A DNA stretch of 20,132 nt from NCBI GenBank assembly GCA_002405565.1, contig DHMB01000044.1, forward strand, positions 5,195 to 25,326, given 5' to 3'. Made by a program: the position numbers and the translations under genes. This document shows positions 13,122 through 20,132 of the stretch, in pieces (the first letter of the stretch is position 1; each line of letters opens with the position of its first letter). Under the pieces are notes generated by a model. It ran no database searches. It saw nothing but the letters and a program-made list of their open reading frames with translations, and was not told the origin of the DNA. This DNA comes from Clostridiales bacterium UBA4653. GTDB taxonomy: Bacteria > Bacillota > Clostridia > Oscillospirales > CAG-272.

Positions 13122-13793
13122 ATGATAAAAATGAGTTTTGTAAAGGTTTTTTATGCGGACGTCTCCGCTTATTATGACGAAAACGCCCTCGCCGAAAGGA
13201 AAGCGGAAGTATCTGACGCCCGTCAGAGCCGTATCGACCGCGCAAAGCGCCCCGAAACAAAGGCGCTTCTTCTCGGCTCCGGGCTGATTGTCCCCGTCGC
13301 GCTGAAAAAGGTTTTCGGCGATTTTGATTATGAAATCAAGGTGGCGGAGATGGGCAAGCCGTACGTTTCAAACCGCGACGGCGTATTTTTCAGCGTTTCG
13401 CACACGGGAAAATACGTTCTCTGCGCCGTATCCGACACCGAAGTCGGCGCCGACCTTGAAGAAATTGCCGAAGCGCAGACCGTCATGCCCATAGCGGACA
13501 GATTTTTCACCCCGCTCGAACGTGACGCAATCAGTCTCAGCCCCTCGCCCGCAGAGGCGTTCTGTCGTCTGTGGACGCTCCGCGAGAGCTACGTCAAAAT
13601 GACGGGAAAAGGCTTTGACCGCGGTCTTGCACCGCTCGCAATGGTCTTCCCTTCGGGCACGCCGAAAATAAAAGTCGACGGAAAAATCAAGGAAGACGTG
13701 TTTTTCACGGAAATCCGCGACGTTTATAAATGTCGCGGCGCCGTCTGCACGGAAAAAGAAGCGGAATATTCCATTGAAAAAATAACTCTCTGA
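13122..13793 (+). CDS. 4'-phosphopantetheinyl transferase (Sfp-type)
   Basis: 223 residues from ATG 13122 (a second ATG is at 13131). Family signatures in order: GKPYV (78-82), FSVSHTGKYV (90-99), VGADLEEI with the magnesium-binding Asp111 and Glu113, ADRFFTPLE (126-134), and LWTLRESYVKMTGKG with Glu155 and Lys159. The usual KE of WxxKEA is RE here. The enzyme moves 4'-phosphopantetheine from coenzyme A onto a serine of carrier proteins. The length and motifs are those of Sfp/EntD-type rather than the shorter AcpS. No polyketide or peptide synthetase is in the window, so the carrier protein is unknown. The gene starts a rightward pair with the small unknown protein 16 bases downstream. Confidence 0.9.
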   Translation: MIKMSFVKVFYADVSAYYDENALAERKAEVSDARQSRIDRAKRPETKALLLGSGLIVPVALKKVFGDFDYEIKVAEMGKPYVSNRDGVFFSVSHTGKYVLCAVSDTEVGADLEEIAEAQTVMPIADRFFTPLERDAISLSPSPAEAFCRLWTLRESYVKMTGKGFDRGLAPLAMVFPSGTPKIKVDGKIKEDVFFTEIRDVYKCRGAVCTEKEAEYSIEKITL

Positions 13794-13809
13794 AAAAGGT
13801 GACTGATTT

Positions 13810-14259
13810 ATGATACTTGAATTCGGTATCGGCACTTGCGGAATTCTTTTCGGAATGACGCCGAAGGACGTTGTCAGCGCTCTCGGCATGCCGGACAAAA
13901 TAAACGTCTGCGAGGACGACGAAATATACGGGCAGACCTATATTTACAACAAGGATATGCTTATGGTTTGGTTTGAACGTGAAAAGGACATGCGCGTGAC
14001 GCTCATTCAGTGTTTTTCTCCGGAAATGACGGTCTTCGGTCAGAAGGTCTTCCTGCGGGAAAAGGAAGAGGTCATGAAGCTGGTAAAATCCGCGGGGTGC
14101 AGCCGTTTTACGGAAAACGACGGCCCGACGGAGGAAACCGTCTTCTTTGACGACATTGCCGCCTGGTTCAATTTTGAATTCGGCAAGCTGTCATATGTGG
14201 AGCTCGGCGTGTTCTTCAACGAAGCGACCGGCGAAGGAATATGGAGCTTCGGAGAATAA
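13810..14259 (+). CDS. Small protein of unknown function
   Basis: 149 residues, ATG with AAAGGTGA about 8 bases upstream, 16 bases after the transferase stop codon, so probably translated from the same mRNA. No signal peptide or membrane helix. The N-terminal part reads GILFGMTPKDVVSALGMPDKI, resembling the helix-turn pattern of BamE/SmpA-like small domains (GMTxxxVxxxLGxP). The rest alternates strand-like segments with acidic loops (YIYNKDMLMVWFE, VTLIQCFSPEM, AAWFNFEFGKL, VELGVFFN). I do not recognise a family with confidence. A regulatory or binding role is possible; nothing links it functionally to phosphopantetheine transfer beyond the neighbourhood. A clear terminator follows. Confidence 0.78.
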   Translation: MILEFGIGTCGILFGMTPKDVVSALGMPDKINVCEDDEIYGQTYIYNKDMLMVWFEREKDMRVTLIQCFSPEMTVFGQKVFLREKEEVMKLVKSAGCSRFTENDGPTEETVFFDDIAAWFNFEFGKLSYVELGVFFNEATGEGIWSFGE

Positions 14260-14268
14260 GCCGGAAAA

Positions 14269-14306
14269 CAAAATCCACTCGCAAAAGCGGGCGGATTTTT
14301 TGTTTT
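14269..14306 (+). terminator. Intrinsic terminator after the phosphopantetheinyl transferase pair
   Basis: ATCCACTCGC (14273-14282) pairs with GCGGGCGGAT (14287-14296) with one mismatch and one G-T pair around an AAAA loop. TTTTTTGTTTT follows from 14296. Confidence 0.85.
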
Positions 14307-14344
14307 CGGGAAAGCACTCCGTCGGCACGCATGCGCAGATTTTC

Positions 14345-14377
14345 AAAAAAACGCGCCCGCAATTTCCTTGCGGGCGC
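14345..14377 (-). terminator. Intrinsic terminator after the coiled-coil membrane protein gene
   Basis: GCGCCCGC (14353-14360) and GCGGGCGC (14370-14377) form a perfect 8-bp stem. Read leftward it is followed by seven T (plus-strand A 14345-14351). It lies about 55 bases past the stop at 14433. Confidence 0.85.
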
Positions 14378-14432
14378 ATAATTACGTCTCTGCAAACGGG
14401 GGCTTTGCAGGAGATGTCGCTTGGGGGATGAT

Positions 14433-15572
14433 TTATAGAGGTTCGTATTCGTCGCAATCTGTGGGAGGGTCATATTTACGGAAGCAATGTCTTCTCTTGT
14501 CACATTTCGTGCAGAGCATTCTTGCTGCGGCTTTCGCCTGGTCCTTTGCAGCTCGCGTCTGCTCTTCCGCCGCGTACTGTCTCTCCCAGCTTTCATCGCT
14601 CTTACGTCTGTCCTCAAGGTACGTGTTTATTGCCTCTTTGAGCGAGGACGCGCGACCTGCTTCGAGGATTTCAATAAACGTCCGAATTGTCCCGGAGTTA
14701 TATTTGTCCTTCTGATAAATAATCTCGTCGTCGAGCTCCGGATATGCTTCGATCTCTTCGTCTATCTTTTTCAGCTCTCCGTCAAACCCGGTAACCTTTG
14801 CGTCATATTCTTTCTTCAGCTCGGAGGCGGTTTTCTTTGCTTCGACCTCCGCCTCCGCCATAAACTTTTCTTCAGCGGCTTTTCTCGCTTCTTCCGCGGC
14901 TTTTATCGCCCGCTCACGCTCATGACATGCCGCGTTGTATTCGGCAAGATCCTTTTCGTATTTTTGCTCCACCTTCGCATATTCCGCCTGGGCTTCCTTA
15001 TATTTCTTCTCGTATTCTATAAGCTCCTTGGGATATACGTCTCTGTTATATGTATCGACGGCGAGCTTTTCTTCTTTATATTTCGATATTTTGAAGATCT
15101 GCGTGAAGCCGAGGAAAAGCCCTTTGAACTTGAAATTTTCATTTCCCTTGAATGCGTCGAAAAGCCATGTTGCCAATGCAAGAAAAACAACGCCGAGAAG
15201 GTATGCACCCCAGATAGTTGCCCCGGTGTTTCCGCCGACAATGGCAACCAACAGCATGACAACAAGCAAAAGCGAACGTGCCATCCACACATAGTTTACC
15301 TTGTTCCGCGCCGACACGCTTCTTTCAACGGGTCTGCCGATCGGAGCTTCAAATTCCGTTTTTTTCGGTTCTTCAGGTTTTGGCGGAATCGAAACATTTA
15401 TACCGAGCTGTTCGTCCGTATAACCATCCAGTTCATCCCGCAGTTCTTCGATCAATTCTTCTTCATCGATCGGTTCATCCAGCTTTCTTTTTTCCCGTTC
15501 AATATCTTCCTTACGTTTTATCAGCCCAGCAAGGCCGCCGAGCCAATTGCAAATCTCTGAAACTTTAGGCAT
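14433..15572 (-). CDS. Two-TM coiled-coil protein with four-cysteine tail, function unknown
   Basis: 379 residues, ATG with AGGGGGA about 10 bases upstream. Layout: a charged N-terminal region with an acidic patch (33-55) and a Pro/Glu stretch (60-80); two membrane helices at about 95-113 and 119-139; a long Lys/Glu/Ala coiled coil at about 160-290; then TIRTFIEILEAGRASSLKEAI (305-325) and a C-terminal cysteine cluster CTKCDKRRHC plus a fourth Cys (354, 357, 363, 373), spacing C-x2-C-x5-C-x9-C, ending DEYEPL. The SGRA-SLKEAIN-type segment followed by a cysteine tail recurs in uncharacterised clostridial proteins. The cysteines could bind zinc or another metal. It is co-directional with the LRR protein gene, 19 bases apart, so a shared job is likely; what it is I cannot say. 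Confidence 0.82.
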   Translation of the reverse strand: MPKVSEICNWLGGLAGLIKRKEDIEREKRKLDEPIDEEELIEELRDELDGYTDEQLGINVSIPPKPEEPKKTEFEAPIGRPVERSVSARNKVNYVWMARSLLLVVMLLVAIVGGNTGATIWGAYLLGVVFLALATWLFDAFKGNENFKFKGLFLGFTQIFKISKYKEEKLAVDTYNRDVYPKELIEYEKKYKEAQAEYAKVEQKYEKDLAEYNAACHERERAIKAAEEARKAAEEKFMAEAEVEAKKTASELKKEYDAKVTGFDGELKKIDEEIEAYPELDDEIIYQKDKYNSGTIRTFIEILEAGRASSLKEAINTYLEDRRKSDESWERQYAAEEQTRAAKDQAKAAARMLCTKCDKRRHCFRKYDPPTDCDEYEPL

Positions 15573-15591
15573 TTCTTTTTCCCCCTTCCGA

Positions 15592-16818
15592 TCAAGGATT
15601 CATCGGTTCCCAGTCGTACTCATTGCGCACGGCAAATCTGTGCGCTTCAGTGCCGGTCACACAACGTATAAGTAATTTGTATTTATAAAATGTTCTATCC
15701 GATTGACTTCCGAAAGACTCTTTGTCTATTTTGGTCACAGACGGCGGGATTTCTATGAAGAGGTCTTTGATACTGCCAAACGCATTTTTCTCTATCTCTT
15801 CGACCCCGTTGAGTATTTTGACGCTTTTCAGTCCTTCGCACCAACGGAACGTATCTTCCGGTATCTTCTTCAGTCCGCCGGAAATAACAACACTTTTTAT
15901 GCTGTCGCAACCATTAAAACAGTCCTTGACAATCTCCTTAAGCGTCGATGGCAACACAACTGACTTCAGCTTATAGCAATTACGGAATTTGCCCTCAAAT
16001 CCGTCGATTTTTTCAATTCCTTCAGGAAAATTGATTTCGGACACCGCCATATTGCAAATGTCAGCCTTGAGATATTTTAATTTCCCGGTTTCCGGCAATT
16101 TTATTCTTATATTTGGCATATTGCGTAAATTCTTGACGCTGCTTCTGGTGTATCCACTATATTCAAAATAGTCTCCGGTAAGCAGGTCTAGACGTTCCGC
16201 ACAGTTTTCAATGAACAGTTCGACATTGAGGAAACTTCCTATACCAACAAATTCCACAGGTCCGAGAATTATCACTCTACTCAGGAAATCCGGTAAGTTC
16301 ATGATTGACCCTTTTTCTCTTCCGATTGAAACTTGCTTTGTGTGTTTGGGCACTATAACGGTTCCCGTTTTCACCTTCAGTGTCGCGATAAGTTTTTCAA
16401 GCGAATCCGGAAGGACAACCTGCGCGAAATCGATACATCTTATTTCTTTTATTCCCTCGCAGAAAACAGCCGTGCTCTTATCGCACTTTTTGAACGCCCC
16501 TGCGGCGACGGAATACACATCCTTCCCGTCCACACGGTTCGGAACTATAATTTTCGGAGAAATGGGGCCGTAATAGTTGATAATCTCCCAACGCTCCGGC
16601 TCGTCGGCTGAATTTCCCCCTTTGACCTCCATTTTCTTTATCTCAAAAACAGCCGAAGTAGCGTCGACATTCTGCTTTGTCTCGGAATTGTCGAATTTTG
16701 CAATATCCTCCTCGCACGAGCCCATAGAAGCGCCTATTCCGACAGCGTCCAGCACGGGCGCAACCGCATTTTTTGCCTTTTCAAACAGCTCGCCGAGTTT
16801 CTTTGAACCGAAAATCAT
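15592..16818 (-). CDS. BspA-like leucine-rich-repeat protein, probably cytoplasmic
   Basis: 408 residues, ATG with AGGAGG 5 bases upstream. Residues 1-30 (MIFGSKKLGELFEKAKNAV and on) look like an amphipathic helix and not a signal peptide. From about residue 80 come repeats of the LRR_5/BspA type, best seen as FPEGIEKIDGFEGKFRNC, LPSTLKEIVKDCFNGC, ISGGLKKIPEDTFRWC and LNGVEEIEKNAFGS (about 270-360), each with the I-P-x-x-aromatic turn and several with a cysteine. Better-known BspA relatives are exported adhesins. This one lacks export signals and a cell-wall anchor, so an internal scaffold or binding role is more likely. It is the first gene of a pair with the two-TM coiled-coil protein, which may be its membrane partner. 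Confidence 0.83.
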   Translation of the reverse strand: MIFGSKKLGELFEKAKNAVAPVLDAVGIGASMGSCEEDIAKFDNSETKQNVDATSAVFEIKKMEVKGGNSADEPERWEIINYYGPISPKIIVPNRVDGKDVYSVAAGAFKKCDKSTAVFCEGIKEIRCIDFAQVVLPDSLEKLIATLKVKTGTVIVPKHTKQVSIGREKGSIMNLPDFLSRVIILGPVEFVGIGSFLNVELFIENCAERLDLLTGDYFEYSGYTRSSVKNLRNMPNIRIKLPETGKLKYLKADICNMAVSEINFPEGIEKIDGFEGKFRNCYKLKSVVLPSTLKEIVKDCFNGCDSIKSVVISGGLKKIPEDTFRWCEGLKSVKILNGVEEIEKNAFGSIKDLFIEIPPSVTKIDKESFGSQSDRTFYKYKLLIRCVTGTEAHRFAVRNEYDWEPMNP

Positions 16819-16857
16819 AAAAACCTCCTGAAAATGAAATTTACAAATTGTGATTAC

Positions 16858-16886
16858 ATTCTATCGCCTTATTCACAATTTGGCAA
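16858..16886 (-). promoter_or_regulatory. Sigma-A-type promoter for the LRR / coiled-coil pair
   Basis: On the minus strand TTGCCA (16886-16881) and TAGAAT (16863-16858) are 17 bases apart, about 40 bases before the LRR gene start. Confidence 0.65.
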
Positions 16887-16957
16887 TACTTTTCGGCAAA
16901 CCGTCAATTCTGTGCACAAACTGGATGAAAAATTCACAGAATTCCGCCGAAAAAGAC

Positions 16958-16991
16958 AAAAAAACAGCACGGGAAAACCCGTGCTGTTTTT
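16958..16991 (-). terminator. Strong intrinsic terminator after the phosphoesterase lipoprotein gene
   Basis: AAAACAGCACGGG (16961-16973) and CCCGTGCTGTTTT (16978-16990) form a perfect 13-bp stem with an AAAA loop. Read leftward it runs into a T-tract. It lies 11 bases past the stop at 17002. Confidence 0.92.
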
Positions 16992-17001
16992 ACGGATAAT
17001 T

Positions 17002-19227
17002 TTATTTTGAAAGATTTGCGACAGCGTTTGCATAAGCCGTCGAAACTTCTTCTGCCGTAAGCGCGCCCGTATAGATCTTTGCGTCCGCAATGATCATGTC
17101 GCCTGCGGGGAAATCGCCGCCTGTGAGCGTTGCGGTTATATCGTCGCCGAGGCAGAAATAATTGAAGGTGCTGCCCGCGCCGACCTTGAAGTCCTCATTT
17201 ATGGGAGCGGAAGCCGAAAGCTTGCCGTTTATATAAATGTAACTCATTTTGTTTACGAAGTCGTAAGTCGCAACAACGTGCGTAAGCTCCGTTCTGGAAG
17301 CGGTTGCGCCTGCAACAACGCTCGGATTGTAACCGTTCAGACCGCCCGATCCTCCGGTGATGAAGTAGGGCTGACCGCTCGCCTGCTCTGCAAGTCCCCA
17401 GCCGCCTGCCTGCGTACCGCAGACAATGCCCTGAACCTTGCCAGTCGACGATTTTGCAACATAGAACGCCTCGACGGAGAAGTTGCCCTCCGCGAATTTT
17501 CTGAACTCGGACGCGCTTGCAAGAGAATTGAATCTGCAGATTGCGTATTTGCCTGAAGTTGCGTGAAGCGCGTTTACAGTGTATTTTTTGCCGGCATGGG
17601 AAACCTCGAACTTGCCGGTTTCCGCGCCGTTGTTTGTAACGGTGACGTTACCCTTCGTATCGGTAATTCCGCTGTCGGAGAAGTCGATATCGGCATAAAG
17701 TCCCGTTTCGTTCGGCTCGGCAACCTTGCCGCCTTCGGCTTTCACCTTTGCCGTGACCTTATTGCTTTCCGCGCCCCATGAGTCAACGGCGACAAGCGTC
17801 ACTTCGTATTCGTTGCCGATTGTAAGGTTACCGACGGCAACCTCCCATTCCTTCTTCATGTCAGCGGGATTTCCGTGACGGTAGAAGTCGGCGAGGACTT
17901 TCTTTGTCGAAACCTTCTGCGAACCGACGCGGTTGATTGTGAGTATATAGTGATGAGCGAATTCGTCATCTGTTGCGGCTTTGAACTTGATTGTCGTGCT
18001 GACGCTCGTCTTGCCTGCCGTGCCGAATTCAAAGCTGATAGCGTCCTCTGCGAGAACGGGAGCAGTGTTCTTTTCGGAACGTGTGTACTGGTAAGGCTGG
18101 AGATGAGAATTGTCGGCTGTCGGATGGCTTACTTCCCATGCGTCGCCGATGGTTGTCTTGTTATAGAAGTCCATGCGGTTGAGTCTGACGTTGCCGTTCT
18201 TGTCAACCTGAACGAGATAGCCCTGAGAATATTCGTTGCAGTCTTTCATGACGGTTGCGGAGGACATTTCCTCGTAACCGCCGTTTTCAATCGCCATGTA
18301 ACGGACGGAGCCGCAACCGAGCGATGTGAAGGCTGTCTGCATAATGCTTCTGGGGTCGTTGAGCGGGAAATGAAGGTGACCGCTGAACGTCATTACCTGG
18401 GGATAATCGGAGAGGATGTCCGTCAGGTCTGTTGTGTACCACATGAGGTTATCGCCCGTGTAAAGCTCGCTTCCGTAAACCGTGTGATATATCATCGGGT
18501 GAGTGAAAACGAAGATGGGCTTTTCGGGGTCGTTTGTCTTGAGCATTTCAAGAGTGTTGCGGAGCCATTCCTTTGTGGAATCCTTATAAGGAGCGGCTAC
18601 GCCGTCTACGTTCTTATAGCTGCGGGTGCTGTCCGGCTGGACGAATACGAAATAGTAATCGCCGACCTTGCAGAGACGGCTTCCGTTTTTGAAGTCCGTT
18701 GCATATTCTTCAAGGTCATATTCAAAGAACGATTTACCGAATATGCTGAGAAGGTCGTTCATGTAAAGCACGCCGCCATAGCATTCCTCGTGGTTACCCG
18801 TTGTGAAAAGGAGCGGCACTTCCGTCTCGTCGAAAACGAGCTGATATGTGTCTTTTACCATTCTCGCTTCGCTCACCTGACCGGACTGTGTAAGGTCGCC
18901 CGCGATGACAACGGCGTCGATACCGTTCTTGTCGCCGGAGGCTATCGCATAATCCTTGAGCTGATTGAGAGCGCTGAGGAATTTGCTTGTGGGCATTGTC
19001 TGACCGTTCTGGCAGTGCACGTCGGAAAGTGCGCCGAAGGAGAGGACAATGTTGTCCGAATCAAAATTCGAGGGATTGATTATCGGTGTGACGGTTGTCG
19101 TTGTTGTGCCGTCTGTACCGTCTGTTGTTGTTCCGTCGGTCGTGACGGAGGGGGTCTTTGTTCCGCACGCGCAGAGGACTGCCGCAAGCATTGTAACGGC
19201 AAGTATCAGTGCGAGTATCTTCTTCAT
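17002..19227 (-). CDS. Lipoprotein with calcineurin-type phosphoesterase and LamG-like domains
   Basis: 741 residues, ATG with AGGAGG 8 bases upstream. The signal peptide (MKKILALILAVTMLAAV) ends in the lipobox LCAC with Cys21 as lipidation site. A Thr/Gly/Asp linker follows (about 29-48). The metallophosphoesterase motifs are in order: LSDVH (Asp69, His71), AGDLTQ (Asp111), TGNHEE (Asn145, His146), FTHPM (His243) and SGHLH (His284, His286). A middle region (about 390-500) looks like an Ig/fibronectin-type beta domain. The C-terminal 220 residues (FEVSHAGKKY through FSVEAFYVAKSS to MIIADAKIYTGALTAEEV) have the pattern of LamG/concanavalin-type carbohydrate-binding folds. It should sit on the outer face of the membrane and hydrolyse a phosphoester. 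Substrate unknown; extracellular nucleotides, phospholipid heads or phosphorylated glycans are options. It lies 61 bases after the sugar kinase gene and may be cotranscribed. Confidence 0.87.
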   Translation of the reverse strand: MKKILALILAVTMLAAVLCACGTKTPSVTTDGTTTDGTDGTTTTTVTPIINPSNFDSDNIVLSFGALSDVHCQNGQTMPTSKFLSALNQLKDYAIASGDKNGIDAVVIAGDLTQSGQVSEARMVKDTYQLVFDETEVPLLFTTGNHEECYGGVLYMNDLLSIFGKSFFEYDLEEYATDFKNGSRLCKVGDYYFVFVQPDSTRSYKNVDGVAAPYKDSTKEWLRNTLEMLKTNDPEKPIFVFTHPMIYHTVYGSELYTGDNLMWYTTDLTDILSDYPQVMTFSGHLHFPLNDPRSIMQTAFTSLGCGSVRYMAIENGGYEEMSSATVMKDCNEYSQGYLVQVDKNGNVRLNRMDFYNKTTIGDAWEVSHPTADNSHLQPYQYTRSEKNTAPVLAEDAISFEFGTAGKTSVSTTIKFKAATDDEFAHHYILTINRVGSQKVSTKKVLADFYRHGNPADMKKEWEVAVGNLTIGNEYEVTLVAVDSWGAESNKVTAKVKAEGGKVAEPNETGLYADIDFSDSGITDTKGNVTVTNNGAETGKFEVSHAGKKYTVNALHATSGKYAICRFNSLASASEFRKFAEGNFSVEAFYVAKSSTGKVQGIVCGTQAGGWGLAEQASGQPYFITGGSGGLNGYNPSVVAGATASRTELTHVVATYDFVNKMSYIYINGKLSASAPINEDFKVGAGSTFNYFCLGDDITATLTGGDFPAGDMIIADAKIYTGALTAEEVSTAYANAVANLSK

Positions 19228-19267
19228 TATGGAGTTCCTCCTGTGGTTTTTGTTTTTTTATTTCAAA

Positions 19268-19281
19268 GTGCCGTCCGGCAC
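19268..19281. other. Short GC-rich hairpin between the kinase and lipoprotein genes
   Basis: GTGCCG (19268-19273) and CGGCAC (19276-19281) are exact reverse complements with 2 bases between them. Read leftward it is followed by TTTGAAATAAAA and not a clean T-run, so termination would be weak. It could allow partial read-through from the kinase into the lipoprotein gene. Confidence 0.4.
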
Positions 19282-19288
19282 ATTAAAA

Positions 19289-20132
19289 TCATTTTAATTT
19301 TTTTGAGCTCACCCCGGCGAGCACCATTTTTATATCTTCCGGTCGCGGCGAGTTCGTTCCCGGCGTCAGGCATGCCGCCGTTCCGTATGCAACCGCCGAG
19401 CGCAGACATTCTTCCTTGCTCTTTCCTTCCGTGAAAGCCGCAATAAATCCCGCGATTGCGCTGTCTCCCGCGCCGACTGTCGATATCACGTCCGTTTCCG
19501 GCGGCTCCGCCTTGAACACTCCCTCGTCGCAGGCAAGCAAAGCTCCCCGCCCTCCGAGACTTATCATGACGTTTTCCGTGCCGCTTTTGTGAGTTTCAAG
19601 GGCAAAGTCAATCAGCCCTTCCGTATTTCCCGCCGACGTTTTCGCGTAACGGGCAACCTCCTCCTCGTTCGGCTTTATCAGCCATGCGCCGACGTCAATT
19701 ATATCGCCGATTTCAAACGAGCTGGAATCGAGGCTGACGCACGCCCCCGTAGCCTTCACTTTACCTATAAAGGCTTTGATATCCGAAATGTCAATCCCCT
19801 GCGGATTCTTCCCCGCAAAACAGACAATCGTATCTCCGTCCGTTTCGCCGATAGCTGCCAGAGCCTTTGAAAGAAGGCTTTTGTCAGCCGTAAAGCCTGC
19901 AAAACTGATTCTCGTTTCGGCGTCACCCGATGAATGGACGGTTATATTTTCTCTTATCCTTCCGTCGATGGGCACCGCCGTAAAATCGACGCCTGCCGCA
20001 GAGAGCTGTTTGAGATAGGTATCGCCGTTTTCCCTGCCGACAGCGACAACGGCACGACTTTCTTTTCCGCCCGCCGCAAGCGCGCGTGAGGTGTTGATGC
20101 CCTTCCCGCCCGCGTCATGTCTTGTGACGGAG
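19289..20132 (-). CDS. PfkB-family sugar kinase, 1-phosphofructokinase-like (partial, N-terminus off window)
   Basis: The leftward frame is open from the window edge to a TGA at 19289, giving about 280 residues. The true start lies outside; the first internal start-like GTG is at 19975 and is not the real start. PfkB signatures are DAGGKGINTSRAL near the visible N-terminal end, KPNEEE in the middle, and the catalytic GAGDSAIAGF near the C-terminal end. The GGKGIN-type motif and AVGRENGDTYLKQL fit the 1-phosphofructokinase/tagatose-6-phosphate kinase branch (FruK/LacC). That branch phosphorylates fructose 1-phosphate or a similar hexose phosphate with ATP. Which sugar cannot be settled without the missing part and its neighbours. 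The stop is followed by a weak hairpin and then the phosphoesterase lipoprotein gene. Confidence 0.88.
   Translation of the reverse strand, partial: SVTRHDAGGKGINTSRALAAGGKESRAVVAVGRENGDTYLKQLSAAGVDFTAVPIDGRIRENITVHSSGDAETRISFAGFTADKSLLSKALAAIGETDGDTIVCFAGKNPQGIDISDIKAFIGKVKATGACVSLDSSSFEIGDIIDVGAWLIKPNEEEVARYAKTSAGNTEGLIDFALETHKSGTENVMISLGGRGALLACDEGVFKAEPPETDVISTVGAGDSAIAGFIAAFTEGKSKEECLRSAVAYGTAACLTPGTNSPRPEDIKMVLAGVSSKKLK

Noticed and set aside
17875..19434. Rightward frame of 519 codons opposite the phosphoesterase and kinase genes
   Set aside because: The leftward genes carry all metal and kinase motifs. The rightward frame crosses both genes and the gap between them and is Cys/Val-rich nonsense.
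19973..19975. Internal GTG as the start of the sugar kinase
   Set aside because: The frame stays open to the window edge and carries the N-terminal PfkB motif AGGKGIN, so the gene is cut by the window and does not start here.

Overview
The window looks like a chromosomal stretch of a Gram-positive, low-to-mid GC Firmicute, most likely a gut-type member of class Clostridia (Oscillospirales-like). Pointers are an IreB homologue, a SipW/TasA-type exported protein, a Gram-positive-style YidC without a large periplasmic domain, strong AGGAGG ribosome binding sites, sigma-A promoters with 17-bp spacers, a lipoprotein signal and a BspA-type leucine-rich-repeat protein. No outer-membrane genes, rRNA, tRNA, CRISPR array, transposase or integrase was seen. 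Taxonomy below class is inference.

Left end (1-760): an AT-rich patch (about 32% GC in the first 60 bases, against about 58% in a sampled 60 bases of the next gene). It holds the start of a TasA/camelysin-like gene that runs off the left edge. Behind that lies a frame-broken fragment resembling the C-terminal end of the same kind of protein, interrupted by a run of ten G on the coding strand. A good sigma-A promoter drives both leftward. Next comes a leftward pair, a CPA2-type cation/proton antiporter followed by an MgtC/SapB protein (3116-935), with its own promoter, leader hairpin and terminator.

Centre-left (3335-8623): a tight leftward cluster transcribed in the order LtaS/sulfatase-like membrane enzyme, a single-polypeptide fusion of YidC insertase with a CDP-glycerol glycerophosphotransferase-like domain, a small two-helix membrane protein with a very acidic tail, and an SPFH/band-7 protein. 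Intergenic gaps are 16-27 bp and one terminator lies at the end. This is the most unusual part of the window. It looks like a dedicated envelope-polymer or membrane-assembly module, but its substrate cannot be read from sequence. A divergent M14 carboxypeptidase, probably acting on peptidoglycan peptides, sits upstream.

Middle (9836-14259): ireB; an acidic protein of unknown function; a 612-bp gene-free stretch packed with perfect hairpins that look like interspersed repeats; a leftward HAD phosphatase plus SDR dehydrogenase pair (the SDR resembles Gram-positive D-mannonate oxidoreductase); and a divergent rightward pair, a Sfp-type phosphopantetheinyl transferase followed by a small unknown protein. 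The transferase has a structured leader that may loop out the Shine-Dalgarno spacing.

Right (14433-20132): a leftward pair made of a cytoplasmic BspA-like LRR protein and a two-TM coiled-coil protein with a four-cysteine tail; a lipoprotein with calcineurin-type phosphoesterase and LamG-like domains; and the 3' part of a PfkB-family (1-phosphofructokinase-like) sugar kinase that runs off the right edge.
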